Positions 1 to 8,463 of a stretch of DNA of 46,014 nucleotides are shown here, piece after piece. Source of the stretch: Clostridia bacterium (GTDB lineage Bacteria; Bacillota; Clostridia; UMGS1840; HGM11507); contig JAFQLQ010000024.1 of NCBI GenBank assembly GCA_017414505.1, positions 1 through 46,014 on the forward strand. Reading direction: 5' to 3'. The translations under genes were made by a program, and so were the position numbers. The notes beneath the pieces are model-generated. The model worked only from the letters and a program-made list of their open reading frames with translations, ran no database searches and was not told the origin of the DNA. The stretch's first letter is position 1, and every line of letters starts with the position of its first letter.

Positions 1-27
1 ATTATTGTCTATGTTGCCTTTATTCAT
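1..27 (-). CDS. 5' end of an unidentified leftward gene (partial)
   Basis: Reading the minus strand, an ATG at 27-25 opens a frame MNKGNIDNN that runs off the window. It is preceded by a full AGGAGG ribosome site (complement of 36-41) eight bases upstream, so this is a real translation start. Only nine codons are visible, so no function can be given. The ribosome site lies inside one arm of a 16-bp inverted repeat (see 32-99), which could control its translation. Confidence 0.6.
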
Positions 28-31
28 AGAT

Positions 32-99
32 AAATCCTCCTAATGTGTTTTTTTATTTGACTGGCAGGTCTTTTTTATTTTACCACATTAGGAGGATTT
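32..99 (-). promoter_or_regulatory. Inverted repeat that can sequester a ribosome-binding site
   Basis: Positions 32-47 and 84-99 are perfect 16-bp inverted copies separated by 36 bases. In a leftward transcript the second arm contains the AGGAGG of the gene starting at 27, and the first arm is its exact complement, so folding would hide the ribosome site. In the rightward direction the same structure is followed by a run of T and could act as a weak terminator. The pairing is seen directly; its function is inferred. Confidence 0.5.
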
Positions 100-123
100 T
101 TTTCATCGGTTAACCTTTATTGA

Positions 124-147
124 ACCACGCGACTATCGCGTGGTTTT
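124..147 (+). terminator. Intrinsic terminator-like hairpin
   Basis: A 9-bp GC-rich stem (124-132 with 136-144) with a 3-base loop is followed by TTTT in the rightward direction. No rightward gene ends here within the window, so what it terminates is unclear. It may simply insulate the leftward gene at 1-27. Confidence 0.5.
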
Positions 148-155
148 CGTTATAC

Positions 156-190
156 AAAAATGCTCGCCTATTAAATAACAGGCGGGCATT
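156..190 (-). terminator. Terminator downstream of the hydroxyacid dehydrogenase
   Basis: An 11-bp stem (159-169 with 180-190, one U-G pair) is followed on the minus strand by five T. It lies about 100 bases past the stop of the leftward gene at 295-1245 and is the first good terminator for it. The rightward side also has a short T run, so it may work both ways. Confidence 0.7.
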
Positions 191-294
191 TTACATAAAA
201 ATTATTATAAAAAAACGGAAAACACGACAAAATTTGCCCCTTTATCTCTGCGGAACAATACAGTCTAAACACTTACTACGAACCCGGTTTTTTA

Positions 295-1245
295 TTATAA
301 ATCTATTCTGTTTCTTATTTCTCCATCGAAAAAAGCTTTCATATTTTTAAGCATTTCGCCAAAACATCTTTCTCTTGCTTCTATTGTACCCCAAGCCATA
401 TGAGGAGTAAAACAAACGTTATCATAATCCTTTATTTCATAATAAGGGCTATCCGTTCCAAAAGGCTCAGTAGAATAAACATCCGTTCCAAAGCCTGCGA
501 TTCTTTTTTCTTTTACAGCATTGCAAACCGCATCTTCATCAAGAACCGCGCCTCTTGCTGTATTAACTATAACCGCATTTTCTTTCATCTTGGAAATAAG
601 CTCTTTTCCGATAAGACCGCGTGTTTTATCCGAAAGAGGAATATGAACTGTTATAATATCGCTTTTTTCTGCAAGTGTATCTATATCCACACACGAAACA
701 CCGTCAACAGGCGTTCTTTTATATGCAATAACATTACAGCCAAGGGCTTTTGCTATTTCTCCGACTCTGGAACCTATTGAACCGTAACCAACAATTCCCC
801 ATGTTTTGCCGTAAAGCTCGTGATACACCGGTTTCAAAATATTAGCCGTACCGCCGTTTGTGTACGTTCCGTCCGAAACAAAGCGGTTGTATTCCTTCAA
901 ACGGTTAACAAGATTCAAAACCAAAGATACAGTTACCTGCGCCACGCTGTAAACCGAATACCCCGGCACATTGCAAACTGCAATGCCGTGATTTCTGCAA
1001 TATTCAACATCTATATTATCGTACCCCGTTGCCGCTTCGCAAATAAGCTTAAGGGATTTTGCATTTTTAAGGTTATGTTCTCCAAGCTTAACCTTGTTTA
1101 CGAATACAACATCCACATCCCCTATATGTGCTTCAGCTTCGTCAGGGGCGGTAGAATCGTAAGACACAACATCACCGAATTTTTCTGCACCGGAAATATC
1201 AAGGTCATCCCCTAAAGTAAGTCTGTCCAGAACTGCTATTTTCAT
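295..1245 (-). CDS. D-isomer specific 2-hydroxyacid dehydrogenase
   Basis: The 316-residue product is a full-length NAD(P)-dependent D-2-hydroxyacid dehydrogenase, which interconverts 2-oxoacids and D-2-hydroxyacids in the cytosol. The Rossmann glycine motif GYGSIG lies near residue 154. The catalytic Arg is in NTARGAVLDE (about 230-240), the Glu is in the TDVYSTEP stretch and the catalytic His is in TPHMAWGT. The pattern fits the glycerate/hydroxypyruvate reductase branch, but substrate cannot be decided from sequence. It stands alone, divergent from the polyamine operon. The ATG at 1245 has only a weak AGGG upstream. Confidence 0.88.
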   Translation of the reverse strand: MKIAVLDRLTLGDDLDISGAEKFGDVVSYDSTAPDEAEAHIGDVDVVFVNKVKLGEHNLKNAKSLKLICEAATGYDNIDVEYCRNHGIAVCNVPGYSVYSVAQVTVSLVLNLVNRLKEYNRFVSDGTYTNGGTANILKPVYHELYGKTWGIVGYGSIGSRVGEIAKALGCNVIAYKRTPVDGVSCVDIDTLAEKSDIITVHIPLSDKTRGLIGKELISKMKENAVIVNTARGAVLDEDAVCNAVKEKRIAGFGTDVYSTEPFGTDSPYYEIKDYDNVCFTPHMAWGTIEARERCFGEMLKNMKAFFDGEIRNRIDL

Positions 1246-1349
1246 TTTATCAACCCTTCAATTATATAAATTGATTTATGATAACACGACAAGGGAAAAA
1301 AATCAATGCTTTTTACGAAAAAATTTTCAAATTTTTTTATTAAAAACTA

Positions 1350-1378
1350 TTGCATTTTATATACATATTATGTATAAT
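1350..1378 (+). promoter_or_regulatory. Sigma-A type promoter of the polyamine operon
   Basis: TTGCAT (1350-1355) and TATAAT (1373-1378) are separated by 17 bases. The predicted start near 1385 lies just upstream of the palindromes at 1403-1464, so a bound regulator would block early elongation or initiation. Confidence 0.65.
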
Positions 1379-1402
1379 AGATTTGTTTAATTGCGATAAA
1401 TC

Positions 1403-1464
1403 ATAAGTTTAGTACAACTAAACTTATTTAATAAAAATAAATTTGAAGTTTACTAAAACTAAAC
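1403..1464. promoter_or_regulatory. Two operator palindromes, GTTTA(G/C)-N5-CTAAAC
   Basis: The first site is a 10-bp inverted repeat (1403-1412 and 1418-1427) around 5 bases. The second has the same core geometry (1448-1453 and 1459-1464, also 5 bases apart). The two lie 41 bp apart, about four helical turns, so dimers would bind the same DNA face. Their place between the promoter and the HTH regulator gene suggests autoregulation and control of potABCD by the product of 1480-2013. Confidence 0.6.
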
Positions 1465-1479
1465 AAAGAAGGCTTTAAT

Positions 1480-2013
1480 ATGAATATTGGCGACAAAATT
1501 AAAAAATTACGCCACAAAAATCAGCTTACTTTAGAGGAGCTTGCCAACCGAAGTGAGCTTACAAAAGGTTTTTTATCTCAGGTTGAAAATAATATGAGTT
1601 CCCCCTCCATTTCTACTCTGGAGGATATTTTGGAGGCGCTCGGTTCATCACTTCACGAATTTTTCACCGAGGAAAAATATGAAAAAATAGTTTTTACCGA
1701 TGATGATTACTTCATAAGCGAAAAGGACGATTACAGCATAAGCTACATTGTTCCCAACGCTCAGAAAAACATTATGGAACCTATAAAAATAAATATAAAG
1801 CCCGGCGGACGTTCTGAGGAAATTTCTCCCCACGACGGTGAAGATTTCGGTTACGTACTATCGGGCGAGGTAAAACTCATTTACGGAGAACGAAAGCATA
1901 TTTTAAAAGAAGGACAAACCTTTTATTTAAGGTGCGACGAGGCATATTATCTTAAAAACGATAAAAAAGAAGATGCCGTGCTTATCTGGGTTTCCACCCC
2001 ACCGTTTTTTTAA
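1480..2013 (+). CDS. XRE-family HTH regulator with C-terminal cupin domain
   Basis: This 177-residue protein has an N-terminal XRE helix-turn-helix (about residues 6-60, containing LTLEELANRSELTKGFLSQ) and a C-terminal cupin fold (about 105-175, with the PGGRSEE...HDGEDFGYVLSGE pattern). Such proteins sense small molecules through the cupin, and the PuuR type controls polyamine genes. It is directly upstream of potA (23-bp gap) in the same direction, so it is probably the local polyamine-responsive regulator. Two matching palindromes lie in its leader. The ligand is inferred from context only. Confidence 0.88.
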   Translation: MNIGDKIKKLRHKNQLTLEELANRSELTKGFLSQVENNMSSPSISTLEDILEALGSSLHEFFTEEKYEKIVFTDDDYFISEKDDYSISYIVPNAQKNIMEPIKINIKPGGRSEEISPHDGEDFGYVLSGEVKLIYGERKHILKEGQTFYLRCDEAYYLKNDKKEDAVLIWVSTPPFF

Positions 2014-2036
2014 TTTTTATGTAAAGGAGCTTCTGT

Positions 2037-3071
2037 ATGAACAAGCTTATTGAACTTAAAAACATCACAAAAACTTTTGACGACAGTCAGGTTCTCAAAG
2101 GTATAAATTTAGATATAAATGAAAACGAATTTCTTACGCTTCTTGGCCCCAGCGGTTGCGGAAAAACCACCACTCTGCGTATTATTGCAGGCTTTGAGGA
2201 GCAGGATAAGGGCGAGCTTTTATTCAACGGAATTGAAATTTCCAAAGTTCCTCCCTACAAGAGAGAATTCAACACCGTTTTTCAGAAATATGCACTTTTC
2301 CCTCACCTTAATGTATTCGACAATGTTGCATTCGGTTTAACAATTAAGAAAACCGATAAAAACGTTATAAAGCAAAAGGTAGAAAGAATGCTTAAACTTG
2401 TTGGTCTTGAGGGATTCGGCCAGAGAGATGTTACCTTGCTTTCAGGCGGTCAGCAGCAGCGTGTTGCCATTGCAAGAGCTTTGGTCAATGAACCAAAGGT
2501 TTTACTTCTGGACGAGCCTCTTGGTGCGCTTGATGCAAAATTAAGAAAAGAAATGCAGGCTGAGCTTAAAAAAATTCAGATAGAAGTAGGTATTACCTTT
2601 ATATATGTAACTCACGACCAGGAAGAAGCACTTTCCATGTCGGATACTGTTGTTGTTATGAACAACGGAGAAATTCAGCAGATTGGTACTCCCACCGATA
2701 TATACAACGAGCCTGAAAACCGCTTTGTTGCTGAATTTATAGGCGAATCCAATATTATTGATGCTATAATGCTTAAGGATTGCCTTGTACAGTTTGACGG
2801 TTTCGATTTTGAATGTGTTGACAAAGGCTTCAAGGAAAACGAAGAGGTTGAAGTTGTTATCCGTCCCGAGGATATTGACATTGTAAAAAAAGGTAATGCA
2901 AAGCTTGAAGGTGTTGTTAAATCAATCGTTTTCAAGGGTGTTCATTACGAAATACTTGTTGAAACCTCCGAGCGAACCTATATGATTCACACAACCGATT
3001 ATTTTGAAACAGGACTTGAGGTTGGCTTAAGCTTCGGCCCTGAAGATATTCACGTTATGTATAAGGATTGA
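2037..3071 (+). CDS. potA: Spermidine/putrescine ABC transporter ATP-binding protein PotA
   Basis: The 344-residue ATPase energises polyamine import at the inner face of the membrane. It shows Walker [10 protein letters not shown] (about 38-46), the signature LSGGQQQR, Walker [12 protein letters not shown] and the switch His in THDQEEALS, followed by a TOBE-type regulatory domain from about residue 235. The ATG at 2037 follows an AAAGGAG ribosome site. It is the second gene of the regulator-potA-potB-potC-potD operon, with short gaps throughout, so the four transporter parts are made together. Confidence 0.95.
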   Translation: MNKLIELKNITKTFDDSQVLKGINLDINENEFLTLLGPSGCGKTTTLRIIAGFEEQDKGELLFNGIEISKVPPYKREFNTVFQKYALFPHLNVFDNVAFGLTIKKTDKNVIKQKVERMLKLVGLEGFGQRDVTLLSGGQQQRVAIARALVNEPKVLLLDEPLGALDAKLRKEMQAELKKIQIEVGITFIYVTHDQEEALSMSDTVVVMNNGEIQQIGTPTDIYNEPENRFVAEFIGESNIIDAIMLKDCLVQFDGFDFECVDKGFKENEEVEVVIRPEDIDIVKKGNAKLEGVVKSIVFKGVHYEILVETSERTYMIHTTDYFETGLEVGLSFGPEDIHVMYKD

Positions 3072-3080
3072 GGTGGCTTT

Positions 3081-3911
3081 ATGAGACATTTTAAAAATCT
3101 TGTAAGACCTTACCTCGTATGGTCATTTCTGATTATTGTAATTCCGCTTTTTCTTATTTTTATGTATGCGGTTACAACAAACGGAAATTCGCTTATAAAT
3201 ATTCAGTTTACTCTGGATAATTTTAAAAAGTTCATAGAACCCGTATACATAACGGTATTTATGAAATCTATAAAATTAGGTGCAATAACCGTTGCAATAT
3301 GTCTTATTCTCGGCTATGCACTTGCCTTTATAATTTCAAAATTCAAGGAAAAAACGCAGGATATTTTAATCCTTTTCGTAACAGTTCCAATGTGGATAAA
3401 TATGCTTCTTAGAACTTATGCGTGGATGAGTTTGCTTTCCGATAACGGTGTTGTAAATTCCCTGCTTGGTTTTCTTGGAATTGATCCCATTAAAATGATG
3501 TATACCGATTTTTCCGTAATTGTAGGTTTGGTGTGTAACTTTCTTCCGTTTATGATTATTCCTATTCACACCTCCCTTGCAAAAATGGATAAATCGCTTA
3601 TTGAAGCTTCCTACGATTTGGGAGCTAACCCGGTTCAGACATTTTTTAAAGTAATATTCAAGCTGTCGCTTCCCGGCGTGGTAAACGGTGTTATAATGGT
3701 ATTTCTTCTTTCCATTTCCACCTTCGTTATTCCCAAGCTTCTTGGCGGCGGACAGTTTGTGCTTATCGGAAATCTTATTGAAAATCAGTTTATTTCCGTT
3801 GGCGACTGGAACTTCGGCAGTGCCGTTTCGCTTATTCTGGCTATTATTATTCTGGTGCTTATCAGCGTAATGAAAAAGCTGGATATAGACGGAATGCAGA
3901 AAGGAGCGTAG
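3081..3911 (+). CDS. potB: Spermidine/putrescine ABC transporter permease PotB
   Basis: The 276-residue permease has about six membrane segments and the ABC permease EAA-type loop (EASYDLGANPVQTFFKVIFK, about 174-193) that docks onto PotA. It forms the polyamine channel with PotC. It starts 9 bp after potA behind GAGGTG and ends 3 bp before potC. Length and order match the usual potABCD arrangement. Confidence 0.94.
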   Translation: MRHFKNLVRPYLVWSFLIIVIPLFLIFMYAVTTNGNSLINIQFTLDNFKKFIEPVYITVFMKSIKLGAITVAICLILGYALAFIISKFKEKTQDILILFVTVPMWINMLLRTYAWMSLLSDNGVVNSLLGFLGIDPIKMMYTDFSVIVGLVCNFLPFMIIPIHTSLAKMDKSLIEASYDLGANPVQTFFKVIFKLSLPGVVNGVIMVFLLSISTFVIPKLLGGGQFVLIGNLIENQFISVGDWNFGSAVSLILAIIILVLISVMKKLDIDGMQKGA

Positions 3912-3914
3912 CAT

Positions 3915-4703
3915 ATGAAAAAAACCGGAAAAGCCTTTTCAATTTTATACATTTTCCTGTGCTTTGCGTTTTTCTATCTGCCTATACTTGTAACCATCAT
4001 ATTTTCCTTTAACTCTTCAAAATCCCTTACTCATTTCAGCGGATTTTCAATGAGATGGTACAAGGCGCTTTTAGAAAATTCGGAGATTATGTCGGCAGTG
4101 TATGTTTCGGTTTCAATTGCGGTTATTTCAACTGTGATTTCCACTTTTCTGGGAACACTTACCGCGATAGGATTATCCCGTTCACGTCATATTTTAAGAG
4201 AATGGATTTTAAATGTTAACAATATCCCGATTATGAACCCCGAAATTGTTACCGCAATAGGGCTTATGATTCTGTTTTCTTCCATGAAAATAGAAAAAGG
4301 CTATTTAACAATGCTGCTTGCGCACATTGCCTTTTCAACACCCTACGTTATAACCAGTGTTTACCCCAAGGTTCGCGCACTTGATCCCAACCTTGCCAAT
4401 GCAGCAATGGATTTGGGCGCAACCCCTGCTCAGGCATTGTGGAAGGTTATAATCCCCGTTTTAAAACCTGGAATTTACGCAGGAATGCTTCTTGCTTTCA
4501 CCATGTCCTTTGACGATTTCGTAATTTCATATTTCGTTACGGGTAACGGAGTTATGAACATTTCCATTATAGTATATAATATGACAAAAAGAACCAACCC
4601 GACAATCAATGCGCTTTCAACAATAGTAATACTTGTTATATTCATAACTATTCTTGTTGTTAAGCTTGTTCCAATACTTAATAAGAGAGGTAAAAAAGTA
4701 TGA
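3915..4703 (+). CDS. potC: Spermidine/putrescine ABC transporter permease PotC
   Basis: The 262-residue membrane permease is the partner of PotB. The cytoplasmic coupling loop is visible as AAMDLGATPAQALWKVIIP (about 160-178), and about six hydrophobic segments span the protein. An AAAGGAG site within the end of potB serves its ATG. Its stop overlaps the potD start as ATGA, which suggests translational coupling with the binding protein. Confidence 0.94.
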   Translation: MKKTGKAFSILYIFLCFAFFYLPILVTIIFSFNSSKSLTHFSGFSMRWYKALLENSEIMSAVYVSVSIAVISTVISTFLGTLTAIGLSRSRHILREWILNVNNIPIMNPEIVTAIGLMILFSSMKIEKGYLTMLLAHIAFSTPYVITSVYPKVRALDPNLANAAMDLGATPAQALWKVIIPVLKPGIYAGMLLAFTMSFDDFVISYFVTGNGVMNISIIVYNMTKRTNPTINALSTIVILVIFITILVVKLVPILNKRGKKV

Positions 4704-5743
4704 AAAAATTATTATCTTTATTAATTGCTGCAGTCCTTGTATTAACCTGTTTTGCAGGCTGCGGTGAAGAAAAACCTACACTTAAGGTTTATAATGCCGG
4801 CGAATATATGGATATGAATTTAAAATCCAAATTTGAAAAGGAATATAACTGCAGTATTATCTACGAAACCTTTGATTCCAACGAAACAATGTACACTAAA
4901 ATTCAAAGCGGAGAAAGCTACGATATTCTTATTCCCTCCGACTATATGGTGGAACGTCTTATAAAAGAAGATTATCTTCAGCCCATCGACAAAAGTCTTA
5001 TAACAAATATGGATGCTGTAATTCCCGATATTTTGGGCAAGGATTACGATCCCGAGGGCGAATATACAGTTCCCTATTTCTGGGGAAGTGTTGGTATCCT
5101 TTACGATACAACAGTTGTTGACGAGGCAGATGTAAAAGAAGGATGGGATTTGCTTTTAAACGAAAAATATTCTGATGAAATCTATATGTACGATTCGGAA
5201 AGAGATTCCTTTATGATTGCCTTAAAAGCTCTTGGATATTCTATGAATACCGATAATCCCGATGAGCTTAACGCTGCTTATGAATGGCTGATTAATCAGA
5301 AAGCAAAGGTTAATCCCGTTTATGTTGGCGACGAAGTTATAGATAATATGATTTCCGGAAACAAAGCCATTGCAATTGTTTATTCCGGCGATGCATCGTA
5401 TATTATGACTGAAAATCCTGACCTTAACTATACAATGCCCGACCAGGGAACAAACATCTGGTATGACTCTATGGTTATAACAAAGAACTGTCAGAATACA
5501 GATTTGGCACATAAATTTATTGACTTTATGCTAAGAGAAGAAAACGCACTTTCCAACACAGAGGTTGTAGGCTACAGCTCATCTGTAAAAAGTGTTTTTG
5601 AAACAATGCAGAAGGATGTTTATGCAGGAATAGGTGCTTATGTTCCGAGAACAGACTACGAAAAAGACGAAGTTTTCCGCTATCAGAGCCCCGAAACAAA
5701 AAAACTTTGCGCGGAGCTTTGGACAAAGGTAAAATCAAAATAA
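4700..5743 (+). CDS. potD: Polyamine-binding lipoprotein PotD
   Basis: The 347-residue substrate-binding protein carries a lipoprotein signal: positively charged start, hydrophobic stretch and FAGC lipobox with the lipidated Cys at residue 20. The mature part resembles PotD, with LKVYNAGEYMD at its start and the IPSDYMVERLI and VPYFWGS segments. It captures spermidine or putrescine outside the cell and delivers it to PotBC. It overlaps potC by 4 bp and is followed by a strong terminator, so it ends the operon. Confidence 0.94.
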   Translation: MKKLLSLLIAAVLVLTCFAGCGEEKPTLKVYNAGEYMDMNLKSKFEKEYNCSIIYETFDSNETMYTKIQSGESYDILIPSDYMVERLIKEDYLQPIDKSLITNMDAVIPDILGKDYDPEGEYTVPYFWGSVGILYDTTVVDEADVKEGWDLLLNEKYSDEIYMYDSERDSFMIALKALGYSMNTDNPDELNAAYEWLINQKAKVNPVYVGDEVIDNMISGNKAIAIVYSGDASYIMTENPDLNYTMPDQGTNIWYDSMVITKNCQNTDLAHKFIDFMLREENALSNTEVVGYSSSVKSVFETMQKDVYAGIGAYVPRTDYEKDEVFRYQSPETKKLCAELWTKVKSK

Positions 5744-5750
5744 TTTTTAA

Positions 5751-5774
5751 AAAAGGCTGAAAAGCCTTTTTTTA
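5751..5774 (+). terminator. Terminator of the pot operon
   Basis: The stem AAAAGGCT / AGCCTTTT (5751-5758 with 5763-5770) is followed by a T run. It lies directly after potD, and the next promoter starts immediately behind it. Confidence 0.8.
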
Positions 5775-5803
5775 TTGAAATTTTCTGATTTGTGATATAT
5801 AAT
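5775..5803 (+). promoter_or_regulatory. Sigma-A type promoter for the P-loop protein gene
   Basis: TTGAAA (5775-5780) and TATAAT (5798-5803) are 17 bases apart. The predicted transcript starts near 5810, upstream of the chosen start codon at 5849 but downstream of the longest open frame's start at 5792, which supports the shorter protein. Confidence 0.65.
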
Positions 5804-5848
5804 GAAATTGTTAATCGTATACCGGATGTTTCAAAAAGGAGTAACAGA

Positions 5849-6358
5849 ATGAAAAAAGTAATAATAATCGGTTGTCCGGGAAGCGGAAAAAGTACTTTTG
5901 GACGAAAGCTCAAACGCATTACAGATTTACCATTGTACCACCTGGATATGATGTATTGGAACCAGGACAAAACAACTGTATCAAAAGAAATTTTTATTGA
6001 ACGTTTGGAAAAAACCATGAACAATTCCCAATGGATTATTGACGGCAATTATGGCAGCAGTATGGAAATGCGCCTTAAAGAATGCGATACTGTTTTCTTT
6101 CTGGATTATCCAACAGAAGTATGCATAGAAGGAATAGAAACAAGAAAAGGAAACCCCCGTTCTGATATGCCGTGGATTACTAACGATGGCACAGACGAGG
6201 ATTTTATTACCTTTGTAAAAAATTACAATTCGGAAAGCAGACCGGAAGTTATTAAGTTGCTGGAAAAATATTCTTCCAAGAATATTATAGTATTTCATTC
6301 CAGAGAAGAATCGGAAATATACTTATTAGCTTTGCAATATTTTTTATCTCTGACTTGA
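5849..6358 (+). CDS. P-loop NTPase, adenylate kinase-like / FlaR-type protein
   Basis: The 169-residue protein begins with a Walker A motif GCPGSGKST (residues 8-16) and resembles the small nucleotide-kinase-like proteins annotated as DNA topology modulation protein FlaR or adenylate kinase-related. LYHLDMMYWN and the WIIDGNYGSSMEMRL stretch are typical of that group. The substrate is not known. The ATG at 5849 is chosen because AAAGGAG sits just upstream and a promoter lies within the longer frame. A small membrane protein gene follows 33 bp later. Confidence 0.8.
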   Translation: MKKVIIIGCPGSGKSTFGRKLKRITDLPLYHLDMMYWNQDKTTVSKEIFIERLEKTMNNSQWIIDGNYGSSMEMRLKECDTVFFLDYPTEVCIEGIETRKGNPRSDMPWITNDGTDEDFITFVKNYNSESRPEVIKLLEKYSSKNIIVFHSREESEIYLLALQYFLSLT

Positions 6359-6391
6359 CATAATTTTTTTAAAAAATGGGAGGTTACAGCT

Positions 6392-6745
6392 ATGTGGTTA
6401 TTAATATTAGTATTAACTGTTCTGAGTTTGATTTTTGTTTATAAAAACAATTTTTTTACAGCAAAAATTACTGCTGTTATAACAACAATACTCTACTTTG
6501 TTTTATCTTGGCATAAAATTTTGAATATGATTATTATGATACAAAGCGGTATTATCGGAACGTTTGCTTTGATGTTAGATATGATAAATTTAGCATTGTT
6601 AATTCTATTGTGTGTTTTGGTTTTCAAAAAAGCAAAAAAAACGTCTTTATATCTATTATGGATAATGATAATTATACTTATTTTAAGTAAATGGAACACT
6701 TGGTTATCACTCACATTATATTTAAAAAACTTGATGAATAAATAA
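6392..6745 (+). CDS. Small multi-pass membrane protein of unknown function
   Basis: The 117-residue product is almost entirely hydrophobic with about four predicted membrane segments and a Lys-rich loop (FKKAKKTS) near residue 80. A clear GGGAGG ribosome site precedes the ATG. I recognise no family. It follows the P-loop protein gene by 33 bp and could be co-transcribed. The gene ends just before a convergent terminator. Confidence 0.6.
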   Translation: MWLLILVLTVLSLIFVYKNNFFTAKITAVITTILYFVLSWHKILNMIIMIQSGIIGTFALMLDMINLALLILLCVLVFKKAKKTSLYLLWIMIIILILSKWNTWLSLTLYLKNLMNK

Positions 6746-6760
6746 ACAGGACACAATTTT

Positions 6761-6808
6761 GATAAAAACAAGCACTATCTGTTTCATCAGATAGTGCTTG
6801 TTTTTATC
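6761..6808. terminator. Perfect 21-bp bidirectional terminator
   Basis: Arms 6761-6781 and 6788-6808 are perfect inverted copies around a 6-base loop, with A/T tails on both sides. It serves the rightward gene ending at 6745 and the leftward operon ending at 6787. The right arm is also the coding sequence for the last residues of the leftward protein. Confidence 0.88.
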
Positions 6809-8463
6809 AATTTGTATTCCTTTTTGTTATAATCAACAGTTATTTTAATACCGTTCGAATAGGTTATCTCAAAAACATTTTCGCTTATTTCTGCGTGGTT
6901 TTCCATAAAAGCGGTATGAATTTCTTGCAGGCTTTCATAAATATCATACCCCTCTTTTATTTTTGCAACCGATTTTTTTAATTGTTCATCACTGCCACAT
7001 ACCGCATCGGTATCCACATCACCCATCCAGTTATTCCAGTTATCATTTTTATCTACAAATGCAGAATAAAAATAGTAAGACGGACGACCGCCGTATTCTA
7101 TCATTTTCAGTACAGTTTTTTCATCTTTGAAAGTTGAATTAACCGTATGAGTATAGGGGTTTGAAAGCACACTTCCGTGATAAACAAGCTGCCAGAACGG
7201 AATTGACTTATCGCAAAGATTTCCGTCTGCCTCGCTAAAGGAAATATAAAGTCCGTAATCAAGGTGCGGTGCAATAAAATCATATGCCCCCTCAGAAGAA
7301 ATTCCGCCAAACAGTTCACGGGCAAGTTCACACATTTTCCTTGCATATTTTGCTGATTCGCCCGAATTTACAGGATGCTTTTCGTGATAGCATTTTCTCA
7401 CAGGCAAAACACCAAGAACATCAATATAATGCGAACCTTTGAATCCCAGTTTTGCAACCTCGGGAAGCATTTTTTTCGCCTGTTCATAACCCACTTTGTG
7501 ACACAGCCAATACATTTCTCCGCCACTCCACGATGTACCGTTAATAAGCGGTTTACCGTTTTTATAGACTGCGGTATTGTCCGAATCAAAACAATCGGCA
7601 ATTTCATACTGGTCGGTATGATTGGTATGGCAAACAATCTTATAACCCATTGTCTGAGCCTTTTTTATAAGCTTTTTGAGCTTTTCTTCACCGCCAAGTT
7701 CCTCACATACGGGAAAAGCCTGAGGCCATCTTCCATCGTGCCCCTTTATATTCCAGCCAACAAGGCAGATTTCTGCCTTTTCCACTCCCTGAGCCTTTAA
7801 TTCATCAAGAATATTACCAACTCTTTCAAAATTGCAGGCAACAAACATAGGAGGCTCATTTTCAAGTGTCTGATGCAAAATTTCAGGAGGTGCCGGCTTC
7901 CACCCTAAACGAACTCTTATCATAACCGAATTAACGGTATAATCTGTACTTTCATTAAGCTTCTCAGAGAACGGCTTTAACTCGCCCTTTTCCATTCTGA
8001 ATTGGCGGTATTTTCTTGCCATTCCCGAATAACTTGCATCCTCGCCCGTAAGCTCAAAATATTCAACCTTTAAATCTTCGTAGGGCTGTTCACCGTTAAT
8101 TTCAAAAATGGGATAAATTCTGTATTTTCCGTCTTTCAAAACAATTTTCAGCGTGTAATCGTAGCTCATACCGCTCACTATGCCTAAATAGCATTTTTTA
8201 TCTGTTTTGAAACCGAAAACAGGCATATTACAATTTGTTATTTCCTTTTCAAAATTTTCAGAATGTCTGTTAAAATAAAGCAGAGAATAATCAGCATTTC
8301 CGTCACCACGAGGCATTACAATATATCCGTTATCCTCTGTGGATGCAATTTCGTCGAAATAATCTGCTTTCAATCTTTTAACATCCGAAAAATCATTATT
8401 TTCAGAAAGCGACAGACAAATATATCCGTCGCTTTCTTTTATTTTAAACTTCATCTTTTTCAT
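6787..8463 (-). CDS. Glycoside hydrolase-like TIM-barrel protein (DUF5696-like)
   Basis: The product has about 558 residues: an N-terminal beta-rich domain (to about 180) and a putative TIM barrel. In the barrel, an Asp in SHYIDVLG (about 348) and a Glu in ISSEGAYD (about 391) occupy places like the nucleophile and acid/base of GH101/GH129-like enzymes. No signal peptide is seen, so it would act in the cytosol on an imported glycan or glycoside. It is the last gene of the leftward AraC-linked operon and overlaps the preceding Fe-S gene by about 20 bp. The start is uncertain: ATGs at 8463 and 8454 are both possible and neither has a strong ribosome site. Confidence 0.6.
   Translation of the reverse strand: MKKMKFKIKESDGYICLSLSENNDFSDVKRLKADYFDEIASTEDNGYIVMPRGDGNADYSLLYFNRHSENFEKEITNCNMPVFGFKTDKKCYLGIVSGMSYDYTLKIVLKDGKYRIYPIFEINGEQPYEDLKVEYFELTGEDASYSGMARKYRQFRMEKGELKPFSEKLNESTDYTVNSVMIRVRLGWKPAPPEILHQTLENEPPMFVACNFERVGNILDELKAQGVEKAEICLVGWNIKGHDGRWPQAFPVCEELGGEEKLKKLIKKAQTMGYKIVCHTNHTDQYEIADCFDSDNTAVYKNGKPLINGTSWSGGEMYWLCHKVGYEQAKKMLPEVAKLGFKGSHYIDVLGVLPVRKCYHEKHPVNSGESAKYARKMCELARELFGGISSEGAYDFIAPHLDYGLYISFSEADGNLCDKSIPFWQLVYHGSVLSNPYTHTVNSTFKDEKTVLKMIEYGGRPSYYFYSAFVDKNDNWNNWMGDVDTDAVCGSDEQLKKSVAKIKEGYDIYESLQEIHTAFMENHAEISENVFEITYSNGIKITVDYNKKEYKLIKTSTI

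Noticed and set aside
120..350. 76-residue rightward open frame
   Set aside because: It covers two terminator hairpins and the end of the dehydrogenase gene and has no ribosome site.
3366..3914. 182-residue leftward open frame opposite potB
   Set aside because: It is a mirror of the potB coding sequence with low-complexity Lys/Asn/His content; potB is certain.
6355..6360. TTGACA as a -35 box for the small membrane protein gene at 6392
   Set aside because: No -10 sequence lies 15-19 bases downstream, so it is probably chance at the end of the preceding gene.
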